A DNA stretch of 64,000 bases, taken from the NCBI GenBank assembly GCA_937948705.1, contig CALECF010000032.1, positions 7,511 to 71,510 on the forward strand. The letters run 5' to 3'. Of the stretch, positions 16,163-24,880 are shown piece after piece. A model generated the notes under the pieces. It saw only the letters and a program-made list of their open reading frames with translations, was not told where the DNA came from and did not search any database. Position numbers and translations under genes: made by a program. Numbering within the stretch: position 1 is the first letter of the stretch; every line of letters begins with the position of its first letter. The stretch comes from an uncultured Anaerosolibacter sp. GTDB taxonomy: Bacteria > Bacillota_A > Clostridia > Peptostreptococcales > Thermotaleaceae.

Positions 16163-17434
16163 TTAGTATACAATTTTATTTTTTCCACTATTTTTTGCTT
16201 CATAAAGTAGAGCATCTACTTCTTTTACAAGATCAAGGGCGCTCTGGTTGATTAAAGTCGCCACACCGCCGCTAATGGTGATTTTTAGATTTGCACGGCT
16301 GTGGGTGAGTGTTGAAACCTTGGTCCGCAGTCTTTCAGCTAACTTAATCCCGGCGTCTAGGCCTGTTTCAGGAAGCAAGATTAGGAATTCTTCTCCTCCA
16401 TATCGTCCAAGAATATCCGTAGTTCTACATATATTTCTTAATGCCTGACTGACGTTAATAATGACTTCATCCCCTGCGGGGTGACCATAGATATCATTAA
16501 CTTGCTTGAAATTATCAATATCAATCATAATGATAGAAAGGTTATGTCTATACCTTTTGGCCCGATGAATTTCTTCCTCTAGACGTTCATAAGTGTATTG
16601 ATGATTATAAAGCTTTGTCAAGCTATCCAGCTTACACATTTCCTCTAACTCCAGGTTTTTTTGCTTTAGTTCCTGGAGGAGGCTATAGGTACGCAAGTTG
16701 GCATTTAATCTAGCAATGAAAATATCCTTATTAACAGGCTTTGAGATATAGTCATCTGCGCCGGATGTAAGGATCTGGGAAATAATTTTTTCGTTATCAA
16801 TAGAGGAAATACCGATGATAAGAGCATATTTGTTTTTGTTTCTTACCTCCCAAATCACCTGTTCCCCTGAAATGTCGGGCAATATAAAATCAATCAGATA
16901 AAGGGCATATTGCTTGTTGCTTTTAAGCAGCTCATGGGGGTGGATATAATAGTCCACGTTCCTAATCTGATAGGACTCAAAAATATCCTGAATGACTCGG
17001 AGCTGCAGCTCGTTATCATCTAGAACAACGATGCTTATGTTTTGCAACGTTTTATGAAAAGAATCCAATAGGGCAATATTGTTCAGGTAAGGAATAAATT
17101 TTTCAATAAAGGATACCTTTGGAATAAAGTCGATAACGCCTAGTTCAAATAGGGTTGTTTTTATAGATAGATCGTCCTTGGAAGATAATACGATGATGGG
17201 GACTTTTTTATACGCACTTTTATGGATGGATAAGATAAATGTTTCACCAGTTCCATCGGCAAATTCTAATCCTGTAATAATTAAATCTACCTTATTGTTC
17301 TCAAGGACTTGGAAAGCCTCCTGTATATTCCTCGCAGTCAAATACAGAATTGAATCTTTTGCTATCAAGTCTTTGACAATTTCGGTATAAAAGGCATTGC
17401 TATCCACATGTAGAACAGAAAACATAGCGTTCAC
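16163..17434 (-). CDS. Dual response-regulator receiver, GGDEF diguanylate cyclase
   Basis: Two receiver domains (about residues 1-120 and 130-255) precede a GGDEF domain (about 270-423). In the first receiver the phospho-acceptor position reads IITGLEF, so the aspartate is replaced by glycine. The second keeps LIDFILPDISG and the KPVN lysine. The cyclase has the intact RYGGEEF active site and an RTTD inhibitory site five residues before it, so it should make c-di-GMP with product feedback. There is no histidine kinase next to it. PleD has the same REC-REC-GGDEF order. The gene is monocistronic on the minus strand. Confidence 0.92.
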   Translation of the reverse strand: MNAMFSVLHVDSNAFYTEIVKDLIAKDSILYLTARNIQEAFQVLENNKVDLIITGLEFADGTGETFILSIHKSAYKKVPIIVLSSKDDLSIKTTLFELGVIDFIPKVSFIEKFIPYLNNIALLDSFHKTLQNISIVVLDDNELQLRVIQDIFESYQIRNVDYYIHPHELLKSNKQYALYLIDFILPDISGEQVIWEVRNKNKYALIIGISSIDNEKIISQILTSGADDYISKPVNKDIFIARLNANLRTYSLLQELKQKNLELEEMCKLDSLTKLYNHQYTYERLEEEIHRAKRYRHNLSIIMIDIDNFKQVNDIYGHPAGDEVIINVSQALRNICRTTDILGRYGGEEFLILLPETGLDAGIKLAERLRTKVSTLTHSRANLKITISGGVATLINQSALDLVKEVDALLYEAKNSGKNKIVY

Positions 17435-17752
17435 TCCAACTATTTATTTAGGATGATAAAGTGCAGATTTAGTTTCTCCAATAAGGTAGGATGCTACCCC
17501 CAAATGGATGAAGAAGTACAATACATGCATATGTCGATCACTAGAAACTCCTGAATTTTAAAAATACACAACATTTGAAATTCGACGCGAAGTCAAAAAT
17601 TCCTCTTTTATATGTTCAATGAAGATTTTTGGATAGATAACATTTATTGATTGTCTAAACACATCAAATATTTCTATAGACAGCCATGGTTATAGTTTTC
17701 ATATATATTTCACAGTATAATGAGATTGAACATTAAATAGGGGGCGTTATAA
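17435..17752. other. Intergenic region between divergent genes, promoter region of the corrinoid operon
   Basis: No ORF is supported. TATAAT at 17716-17721 lies 31 bases before the corrinoid-protein ATG, but the -35 position (TAGTTT) is poor, which suggests an activator-dependent promoter. TGTCTA (about 17653) and TAGACA (about 17677) form a loose inverted repeat upstream of it. Confidence 0.5.
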
Positions 17753-18400
17753 ATGGATAAAGAAGCTTTATTTAAAGAAATTCGTGAATCCCTGGTGGAG
17801 ATGGAAGAAGAAAAGGTTATCGAACTATGCGAAAAAACTTTGGAACTCAATATCCTTGCCTATGAAACAATAACAAATGCACTCATCCCTGGAATGGACG
17901 AGGTATCTAGGCTTTATGAGGAAGAAGAATACTTTCTGCCTGAAGTTTTGATTTGCTCTGATGTGATGAATGCAGGTTTGGATATTGTAAAACCTCATTT
18001 AGATAAAAGCAATATGAGAGAGCCTATAAAGGTAGTGATGGGCGTTGTAGAAGGTGATACCCATGATATTGGAAAGAATCTTGTTCGGATTATGATGGAA
18101 GCAGCGGGCATGGAAGTCTATGATTTAGGCAGGGACGTGCCACTGGAGAGCTTCATTGAGAAAGCAGAAGAGGTAAACGCTGACTTGATTGGTATGTCAA
18201 CATTGATGACTACCACCATGGATGGAATGAAGACGGTTATTGACCGACTAACAGACAGAAATATAAGAAATAAATATAAAATCCTTGTAGGTGGAGGACC
18301 AATTTCCCAAAATTTTGCCGATAGAATTGGTGCAGACTTATATACAAAGGATGCTAGTGAAGCAGTAAGAAGAGTAAAAGAAATATTTGGGAGGGCATAA
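17753..18400 (+). CDS. Corrinoid (B12-binding) methyl-carrier protein, MtbC/MttC type
   Basis: An N-terminal four-helix cap domain (about residues 1-90) precedes a Rossmann B12-binding domain with GDTHDIGKN, in which His104 is the lower axial cobalt ligand. Further conserved parts are GMSTLMTTTMDGM and VGGGPIS. Proteins of this family accept a methyl group from a substrate methyltransferase and hand it to a second one, cycling between Co(I) and methyl-Co(III). The 215-residue length is standard. It heads a co-directional eight-gene operon and is followed after 2 bases by a methyltransferase gene. GGGGGCG precedes the ATG. Confidence 0.94.
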   Translation: MDKEALFKEIRESLVEMEEEKVIELCEKTLELNILAYETITNALIPGMDEVSRLYEEEEYFLPEVLICSDVMNAGLDIVKPHLDKSNMREPIKVVMGVVEGDTHDIGKNLVRIMMEAAGMEVYDLGRDVPLESFIEKAEEVNADLIGMSTLMTTTMDGMKTVIDRLTDRNIRNKYKILVGGGPISQNFADRIGADLYTKDASEAVRRVKEIFGRA

Positions 18401-18402
18401 AA

Positions 18403-19458
18403 ATGAAGATCAGACAGGATATCTTAACACCAAAGGAAAGATTATTAGCCTTCCTAACAGGAAAACCTCTAGATAGAATTCTTTGTATGCCCATTGTAAC
18501 CAGTAATGCAGCCCATCTTATCGGAAAAACCGTAAAAGAATTTCAATTAGAAGGCAGAGTGATGGCGGATTCTTATATTGCAGCCTTCGATCGATTTGGC
18601 TACGATTTAAATTATCTTTTTACAAACTGTTCTTTTATCGCGGAAGCTATGGGTCAGGAGCTTGTCTATTCAGAAGATGAACCTGCAAATTGTGAGAATC
18701 CAGCGGTGCAGTCAATGGAAGACTTAAGTAAAATTAAGGTTGCAGAAAAAAACGATGGAAAGTTTCCTGTTTTCTATGAAGCCCTGGATATTTTAAACAA
18801 AGAAATCGGGGATAAAATATTTAATGCTGTATGTTTTTCAGGGCCTGTGTCTACGGCGGCTACCTTAAGAGGTACGGAAGATTTTGCTAGAGATACCTAT
18901 GCAAATCCAGAATTATGTCACGCCCTTCTTAGAATGGCCACAGACAGCTGTAAAAGTTTCATGAAGGAAGTGGCGGCAAAGGGAGCCATTCCCATCATTC
19001 TAGAGCCTATTGCTTCAGGTAGTATCTTCAGCCCTAAAATGTTTAGCAAATTTGCATTTCCATATATTAAAGAACTTATTGACTATGGCCACGAATTAGG
19101 TGCAGCGGTGCCACTGCATATCTGTGGAAAGACCCACAAGATTGTGGATCAGATGACAGAAACGGGAACGGATATTGTCAGTCTTGACATATGCGATTTA
19201 GCAGTAGCTAGAGAGAAAGTAGCTGGAAGAGCTGTGTTGCTGGGAAATATTGCTCCTGCAGATGAATTGTTATTTGGCCCGATAGAAAGAATTCATGAAG
19301 CGTGTAAGAATGCCATGGATATTATGGAAGGCTATACCCCAGGATTTATTTTGGCTTCTGGCTGTGAAATTCCAACAAAGGTTCCATTCGAGCATATTGA
19401 TGCCATGATGGATGCAGCGAGAAGCTATGGGGCCTATGATTATGCAAAGACTGAGTAA
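18403..19458 (+). CDS. UroD-fold (MtaA/CmuA family) corrinoid methyltransferase 1
   Basis: The 351-residue protein has the uroporphyrinogen-decarboxylase-like TIM barrel. The zinc ligands of the MtaA/CmuA methyltransferases are seen in LHICGKT (His239, Cys241) and ASGCEIP (Cys321). Such enzymes move methyl groups between a corrinoid protein and a thiol or another acceptor activated by zinc. Which substrate is used here is not evident. It lies 2 bases after the corrinoid protein gene and overlaps the next methyltransferase gene by 17 bases, which suggests translational coupling. Confidence 0.92.
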   Translation: MKIRQDILTPKERLLAFLTGKPLDRILCMPIVTSNAAHLIGKTVKEFQLEGRVMADSYIAAFDRFGYDLNYLFTNCSFIAEAMGQELVYSEDEPANCENPAVQSMEDLSKIKVAEKNDGKFPVFYEALDILNKEIGDKIFNAVCFSGPVSTAATLRGTEDFARDTYANPELCHALLRMATDSCKSFMKEVAAKGAIPIILEPIASGSIFSPKMFSKFAFPYIKELIDYGHELGAAVPLHICGKTHKIVDQMTETGTDIVSLDICDLAVAREKVAGRAVLLGNIAPADELLFGPIERIHEACKNAMDIMEGYTPGFILASGCEIPTKVPFEHIDAMMDAARSYGAYDYAKTE

Positions 19459-20458
19459 AATAACAGAAAAAGAAAGACTTCTTAAGGTGCTGAAGGGAGA
19501 GGCGGTTGACCGCCCTCCTGTTATTTGTCCTGGGGGAATGATGAATGCCAGTGTCACAGAGGTCTTAGAAGATATAAAGATGAACCACAATATACACTTA
19601 GAGGCGATGGTAGCGGCAGCCAAAGCCGTTCATGGGATTACTGGATTTGAGAACTATGGGGTACCCTTTGATATGACAGTGGAGTCAGAGCCATTAGGTG
19701 TTAAGATTGATGTGGGAAATAAGCTGATTGAGCCAAGAGTAATAGAATACAATCATCAGCCCATCGAAGACATTATACAGAGCTACAGGGTGAGTCCCAA
19801 AGATGAAGAAAGAATGGGAATCACGATTCGGGCAGTTGAAAAATTAAAAAATGATGAAATCCCTGTCATCGGAAATATTACAGGGCATATCAGTACGGCT
19901 ACTTCTGTCATAGATCCCTTGGTCGCATTAAGAATGCTGAGAAAAGACCCCGATAAAATCTATCGTTTCTTTCAATTTATTCATGATTATTCCAAGGAAT
20001 ATGCAATAGAGATGATTAGGGCAGGCGCTGATGTCATTGCCATTTCAGACCCTACAGCCACAGGGGAAATCCTAGGGGCAAAGAATTTTGAAAGGTTCGT
20101 TATACCTTTCTATAAAGATATGATTGCTACTATTCATCAGATGAATGTGCCAGTAATCATTCATATCTGTGGAAACGCCAATACGATCATTGATGGTTTG
20201 AATGACACCGGTGTAGATGCGGTGAGCTTTGATTCTATGGTGAATATGCGCTTTGCGAAGTCAAAACTGACTACCCGTTTGATGGGAAACGTAAATACTC
20301 AGCTTTTGCATACTGGTGAACAGAGTAAAATATCATCCATCACTCAAAATTGTATAAATTCAGGTGTGGATATTGTCTCACCTGCGTGTGGGTTGAGCAT
20401 GGCAACGCCAGTGAACAATCTGCGGACCATGACTGAATTCGTGAAGAGAGGTATCTAG
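19442..20458 (+). CDS. UroD-fold (MtaA/CmuA family) corrinoid methyltransferase 2
   Basis: The barrel carries IIHICGN (His241, Cys243) and SPACGLS (Cys316), the zinc-site pattern, and an N-terminal KERLLKVLKGEAVDRPPV segment typical of the family. It is clearly divergent from methyltransferase 1, so the two probably act on different partners: one on the methyl donor, one on the acceptor. In-frame ATGs exist at 19412, 19427, 19436 and 19442. I chose 19442 because the family's conserved start begins there and GGGGC is about 9 bases upstream. The next gene begins 6 bases after the stop. Confidence 0.9.
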   Translation: MQRLSKITEKERLLKVLKGEAVDRPPVICPGGMMNASVTEVLEDIKMNHNIHLEAMVAAAKAVHGITGFENYGVPFDMTVESEPLGVKIDVGNKLIEPRVIEYNHQPIEDIIQSYRVSPKDEERMGITIRAVEKLKNDEIPVIGNITGHISTATSVIDPLVALRMLRKDPDKIYRFFQFIHDYSKEYAIEMIRAGADVIAISDPTATGEILGAKNFERFVIPFYKDMIATIHQMNVPVIIHICGNANTIIDGLNDTGVDAVSFDSMVNMRFAKSKLTTRLMGNVNTQLLHTGEQSKISSITQNCINSGVDIVSPACGLSMATPVNNLRTMTEFVKRGI

Positions 20459-20464
20459 CAATAG

Positions 20465-22192
20465 ATGATACAAGTACATTTTATAAATGAAGATATACGA
20501 GTTGAAGCACACGAGGGCGAGAAATTATCTGATTGTATTCGTAAAGCGGGGCTAGCCCTAGAAACACCCTGCAACTGCATTGGCATTTGTGGAAAGTGCA
20601 GGGTAAGAGCCCGGGGAGATTTATCTCCACCAGCGGCAGAGGAACAAACACTCCTTATGGGGCAGGATGGAATTCGGCTGGCATGTCTAGCCAAGGTAAG
20701 AGGAAATGTGGAGATAGAGCTGCTCCAGGCAAAGAATGAACTGAAAACGATTAATAGGGGATACGCTGTAGAAGTTAAAGTGAACAGCGCTATTCATCGT
20801 GTAGAACTGCCTAAGATAAACAAAAGAAATCCTATGCCCTATGGTGAATATGTAGGATACCCAATTGAATCTATGGCTTTGTATGAGAAGATTGGAAACG
20901 TTGAAAAAGGGCAAAGGGAAAGAATCTTTGGGGTCATATCGGAGAACCGTTTGATAGATATTGGAGAAAATTTGAAGGAGATATTGGGCATTGCAGTTGA
21001 TATAGGCACCACAGGGATTTCTGCATACCTTGTAGATCTTGAAACCGGACAGGTGTTGAATAAGGTATCTTGCTTAAATCCACAGTCTCAATATGGTGGA
21101 GATGTGTTAACACGTATCAGCTATTGCATGGAGAATGCAGATGGCTCAAAACGCCTCAAGGAATTGATGCTAGACTGTATGAATGAGGTTGTATTGAAAC
21201 TATTAGGGAGCCAGCATCCGAAAGATGCGGTATATCAAATGATGATTGCAGGGAATACAACGATGCTGCACTTGTTTTTGGGTATTGATCCCACCACAAT
21301 TGCCAAGGCACCGTACCGCCCTATTTTCCTACAAAAAGTAGATATCCAGCCAGAAATCGTATCCATTGATATAAACAGAGCTGGAAATATAACCTTGTTA
21401 CCTTCTGCGTCGGGCTATGTGGGAGCCGATATCCTCGCGGGTATTGCTGCGACGGCCTTTGATGAAAAGAAAGACACGAGTATATTTATAGATATAGGAA
21501 CAAATGGAGAAATTGTTGCAATTGCAAACGGAAGAATGTCAGCCACATCGACGGCAGCCGGACCAGCCCTAGAGGGTATGAACATATCTTGTGGTTGTCG
21601 GGCGGAAGAGGGAGCAATCGATTCTTTTTATATAGATGAGAATGATGAGATGCATTATTCTACCATCGGAGATCTACCTCCAAAGGGTATTTGCGGAAGC
21701 GGCCTTATCGACATCGCTGCTGCTCTGGTACGAAAGGGAATGATCCTCCCCAATGGGAAGCTGAATCCTGCATTGAGTGATCACATGCAAGGAAGACTTC
21801 AGGATAAAAAGCTTTATATTACCGATGGGATTTATATTTCACAAAAAGACATCCGACAAATACAACTGGCAAAAGGAGCCATTGCCACGGGGGTGACCAT
21901 GCTATTAAAAGAGATGGGTGTATCCATTGGAGAAGTCAAGGAAGCTGTGATTGCCGGGGCCTTCGGCTATCACTTAAACCCGGAGAATATCCAGGAGATA
22001 GGACTCATACCAAAGGGATTTAAGGGCACCGTTTCATTTGTTGGAAATGCATCGGTAGAAGGGGCTAGACTTGCCTTAATCAACAAGGCAATGTTAGAGA
22101 AAATGTCATCCTTCAGAGACCAAATAGAGGTATTAGAGCTTTCAATGAAGGAAGATTTTCAGGCTTATTTTATGAAGGAATTAAACTTTTAA
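20465..22192 (+). CDS. [2Fe-2S]/ASKHA reductive activator of corrinoid protein (RACo/RamA-like)
   Basis: Residues 1-80 form a ferredoxin domain with Cys36, Cys42, Cys45 and Cys74 in the plant-type C-x5-C-x2-C...C arrangement. A linker is followed by an ASKHA ATPase region with AVDIGTTGISAYLVDLETG, FIDIGTNGEI, and ICGSGLID. Proteins of this architecture use ATP hydrolysis to reduce corrinoid proteins that have drifted to Co(II) back to active Co(I). The length (575) is somewhat short compared with about 630 for RACo. Its place straight after the methyltransferases fits this repair role. Confidence 0.92.
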   Translation: MIQVHFINEDIRVEAHEGEKLSDCIRKAGLALETPCNCIGICGKCRVRARGDLSPPAAEEQTLLMGQDGIRLACLAKVRGNVEIELLQAKNELKTINRGYAVEVKVNSAIHRVELPKINKRNPMPYGEYVGYPIESMALYEKIGNVEKGQRERIFGVISENRLIDIGENLKEILGIAVDIGTTGISAYLVDLETGQVLNKVSCLNPQSQYGGDVLTRISYCMENADGSKRLKELMLDCMNEVVLKLLGSQHPKDAVYQMMIAGNTTMLHLFLGIDPTTIAKAPYRPIFLQKVDIQPEIVSIDINRAGNITLLPSASGYVGADILAGIAATAFDEKKDTSIFIDIGTNGEIVAIANGRMSATSTAAGPALEGMNISCGCRAEEGAIDSFYIDENDEMHYSTIGDLPPKGICGSGLIDIAAALVRKGMILPNGKLNPALSDHMQGRLQDKKLYITDGIYISQKDIRQIQLAKGAIATGVTMLLKEMGVSIGEVKEAVIAGAFGYHLNPENIQEIGLIPKGFKGTVSFVGNASVEGARLALINKAMLEKMSSFRDQIEVLELSMKEDFQAYFMKELNF

Positions 22193-22204
22193 CTGAGGTG
22201 GACT

Positions 22205-23149
22205 ATGATTAAAATTGATGTGGTTTCAGGATTTTTAGGGGCAGGAAAGACAACCCTCATTAAAAAACTGTTGAAGTCTTATGAGAATGAACGGGTAGTA
22301 CTCATAGAAAATGAATTTGGTGAAATTGGAATCGACGGTGATTTGGTAGAGCGAGAGGGTTTTGAAGTCTTTGAAATTTCCAGTGGATGTATTTGCTGTA
22401 TTATGCAAAAAGACTTCATAGGGATGCTCACAAGGGTGATTGATGAGTTTAAACCTGAACGTATTATTATTGAGCCAACTGGAATTAGTATCTTAAGTGA
22501 TATCATAGAAATATTAAATAAACCTAATTTTAAGGAAACCTGTAGTATTGATTCATTGGTTACAATCATTGATAGTATGAACTACCTAGCACAATGCGAG
22601 GTTTTTGGAGAATTTTTTGAAGATCAGATTGCCCACGCATCTTCTTTGGTGTTGAGCAAGAGCCAATTTATCTCAGAAGAGAAAATAAAGGAAATCATAA
22701 CCTCCGTAAGACAGTTAAATCAGACTGCACCCATTGTTACAGCCAGTTGGGAACATATGTCTCTAGAGGATGTTAAAGCTCTTTTGGTGGGGGACTTAAC
22801 GGTGGAGTTCAAGGAACTGATTCATCCAACCTATAGACCCTGTAGAGAAAATGAATTTGATACCTTTGCCATTGAAACCTCTGAAAAATATACAGTGGAG
22901 GATGTAGAAGAGATACTAAATGAGCTGAAGAACCCTCTTTATGGAAACGTTCTAAGGGGGAAGGGATTCTTAAAAGGCCCAGGATATTATCTTGATTTTA
23001 GTTATACCAATGGACAATTCAATATCCATAAGACCGATCATAAATCCAGTGGAAAGCTTTGTTTGATCGGTATGAAGCTTGATGAGAAAGAACTGAAGCG
23101 TTTATGGAAAGTCAAAGAGGGGGGGATATTGAATTGGTTGACATTTTAG
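22205..23149 (+). CDS. CobW/G3E family GTPase metallochaperone
   Basis: The P-loop GFLGAGKTT (residues 9-17), ENEFGEIGID switch and the metal-binding GCICC (Cys62, Cys64, Cys65) identify a COG0523 G3E GTPase. A shortened C-terminal domain follows (about residue 210-314). Members insert or deliver zinc, cobalt or nickel to client enzymes. In this operon the likely clients are the zinc-dependent methyltransferases or the corrinoid machinery, but this is inference from position. GAGGTGG precedes the ATG. Confidence 0.9.
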   Translation: MIKIDVVSGFLGAGKTTLIKKLLKSYENERVVLIENEFGEIGIDGDLVEREGFEVFEISSGCICCIMQKDFIGMLTRVIDEFKPERIIIEPTGISILSDIIEILNKPNFKETCSIDSLVTIIDSMNYLAQCEVFGEFFEDQIAHASSLVLSKSQFISEEKIKEIITSVRQLNQTAPIVTASWEHMSLEDVKALLVGDLTVEFKELIHPTYRPCRENEFDTFAIETSEKYTVEDVEEILNELKNPLYGNVLRGKGFLKGPGYYLDFSYTNGQFNIHKTDHKSSGKLCLIGMKLDEKELKRLWKVKEGGILNWLTF

Positions 23150-23967
23150 TGGACAGTATCAATGATACGGTTCGTGTAGTCCCTATCCTTTTTCTGCTTT
23201 TTTTATTTGTTGATGTATTCATGCTGAAGGTGAATAGGGAGAATCATCTTGTTGATAGACTATCGCAATATGATGTTCTAGGAGGGGGACTTTTGGGCAT
23301 CATACCTCAGTGTGGAATTCCCGTAGGATTCGCAAAGCTCTACGCCAATGGACATGTCACTTTAGGAGTCCTTTTTGCCATATTCCTTTCTAGTTCCGAT
23401 GAAGCGTTGATTATTATAGGCGCCCATCCAGATCAGATTGGATTTGTTCTAAAAATAGTGACGTTGAAGATTCTCATTGGTATTGCAGTGGGGTACATTA
23501 TAAATGGAGTGATTAAGGAAAAGAGAAATCGTATGAAAGGCTGTGGATCAGATTGCAGTTGTCCAAGATGTTCCCCAAATAGGAGTATATTCATCAGCAG
23601 CTTGCTTCACACCCTAAAAATATCTCTGTTCCTAATATTGACGGTTTTTCTTCTAAATCTTGGTCTTGAAAGAATCGGGGAAGAGGGTCTTAGTACTCTT
23701 CTGGGGAAAAATACATGGATGCAGCCTATTTATGGGGCCTTTATAGGGGCAATTCCAAGTTGTATGTCATCTGTGGTGTTAGCAGAGGGATATTTGCAAG
23801 GTGCGGTAGGATTGGGCGCGTTGATTAGTGGATTATGCGCGAATACAGGCTATGGAATTCTTGTGGTATTAAAGGAGCTCCCTTTTAAAAAAGCCATGGG
23901 TGTTATTTTCCTGCTTTTGACGATTAGCATTGTCATTGGAGAAATTATCTTTGTGATGGGAGGTTGA
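23134..23967 (+). CDS. Polytopic membrane protein of the ArsP_2-like heavy-metal exporter/permease group
   Basis: About eight hydrophobic segments are split into two related halves: GGGLLGIIPQCGIPVGFAKL in the first and GAFIGAIPSCMSSVVLAEG in the second, each with an IP-x-C motif. They flank a cytoplasmic loop rich in cysteine (GCGSDCSCPRC). This two-half pattern resembles putative 10-TM heavy-metal exporters, but the assignment is by resemblance. AGAGGGGGG at 23117-23125 favours TTG 23134 rather than ATG 23104. It overlaps the cobW-type gene. A metal or methylated metalloid could be its substrate. Confidence 0.75.
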   Translation: MVDILVDSINDTVRVVPILFLLFLFVDVFMLKVNRENHLVDRLSQYDVLGGGLLGIIPQCGIPVGFAKLYANGHVTLGVLFAIFLSSSDEALIIIGAHPDQIGFVLKIVTLKILIGIAVGYIINGVIKEKRNRMKGCGSDCSCPRCSPNRSIFISSLLHTLKISLFLILTVFLLNLGLERIGEEGLSTLLGKNTWMQPIYGAFIGAIPSCMSSVVLAEGYLQGAVGLGALISGLCANTGYGILVVLKELPFKKAMGVIFLLLTISIVIGEIIFVMGG

Positions 23968-23971
23968 TGAC

Positions 23972-24847
23972 ATGGAACATATGGTGGCATTCAAATGTGA
24001 AGGTGATAACTTGGAGCAAATACCGGAATCAATCATTGCACGGACAGGTATTCGCTTTCCTAAGGCTCATTTAGACCAAGAACAAATGATGATCCTTGCA
24101 AAAGAGTTAAAGGAATATAAGAAAGACCAGATTGTCAGGATACCTTTCTGCGTCACTGTGGAAGCAGAAGCATTAGGGGGACGGATTAAGCTTGGAGATG
24201 ACAAGAGCGGGCCCCGGGTGGATCAATACGTGTTTTTAGATATTGAGGAGCTTGGAAAAATTAAGGAAATTGATTTAAGTAGGGGTAGGATAAAAGAAGT
24301 ATTGGACTCCGTTGAGGGGTTAAGCAGAGAGGATGAAACGGTGGCTCTTAACGTGGAGGGACCTTTTACAATCATCGCATCACTGATAGACCCTATGATA
24401 TTCTATAAGGGAATACGGAAGCATAAGGAAATTGTTGACAAATTCATGAAAATAATCGAAGATAATGTTGTGGCCTATATCCTTGGGGGAATAGAGCGGG
24501 GAGCAAAAATAATTTCCTATGGGGATCCTGTGGGTTCTTTGGATATTGTAGGACCCAAGGTGTACAAAGAGATCAGTGGACAAACAACCTACAATATCTT
24601 AAAACGAGTAGAGCCGTTTTTGGATGGAAGAATTGTTCATATTTGTGGAAAAACCTCTACGGCTTTTGATCAGTTAGGCTTTAGTGAGTCCTATCCAATT
24701 GAGGTGGATGAAGAACTTACCTACGGGGAAGCCATTCTCCAGCTGATGAAAAGCAATCAGGAGATTAAATTTATTGGACACACCTGTATCAAAAAGACAC
24801 CCTTTAGAATGAAAAAACCTATTGTTTGGAATGTTTGTTTGAAGTAG
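23972..24847 (+). CDS. UroD-fold corrinoid methyltransferase 3 (short form)
   Basis: The 291-residue protein keeps the zinc-site pattern VHICGKT (His223, Cys225) and GHTCIKK (Cys272), plus YGDPVGSLDIVGPK, but is 50-60 residues shorter than its two operon paralogues and has a different N-terminus. It may have a different acceptor or a noncatalytic role. AGGTTGATGAC lies just before the ATG, 4 bases after the permease stop. A 33-base gap separates it from the last gene. Confidence 0.85.
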   Translation: MEHMVAFKCEGDNLEQIPESIIARTGIRFPKAHLDQEQMMILAKELKEYKKDQIVRIPFCVTVEAEALGGRIKLGDDKSGPRVDQYVFLDIEELGKIKEIDLSRGRIKEVLDSVEGLSREDETVALNVEGPFTIIASLIDPMIFYKGIRKHKEIVDKFMKIIEDNVVAYILGGIERGAKIISYGDPVGSLDIVGPKVYKEISGQTTYNILKRVEPFLDGRIVHICGKTSTAFDQLGFSESYPIEVDEELTYGEAILQLMKSNQEIKFIGHTCIKKTPFRMKKPIVWNVCLK

Positions 24848-24880
24848 GGTTTTGCTATCGATCCCATTGGAGGTGAAGCA

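Noticed and set aside
17650..17752. Sigma-54 promoter for the corrinoid operon
   Set aside because: No GG-N10-GC element at -24/-12; only a TATAAT with a poor -35 is present.
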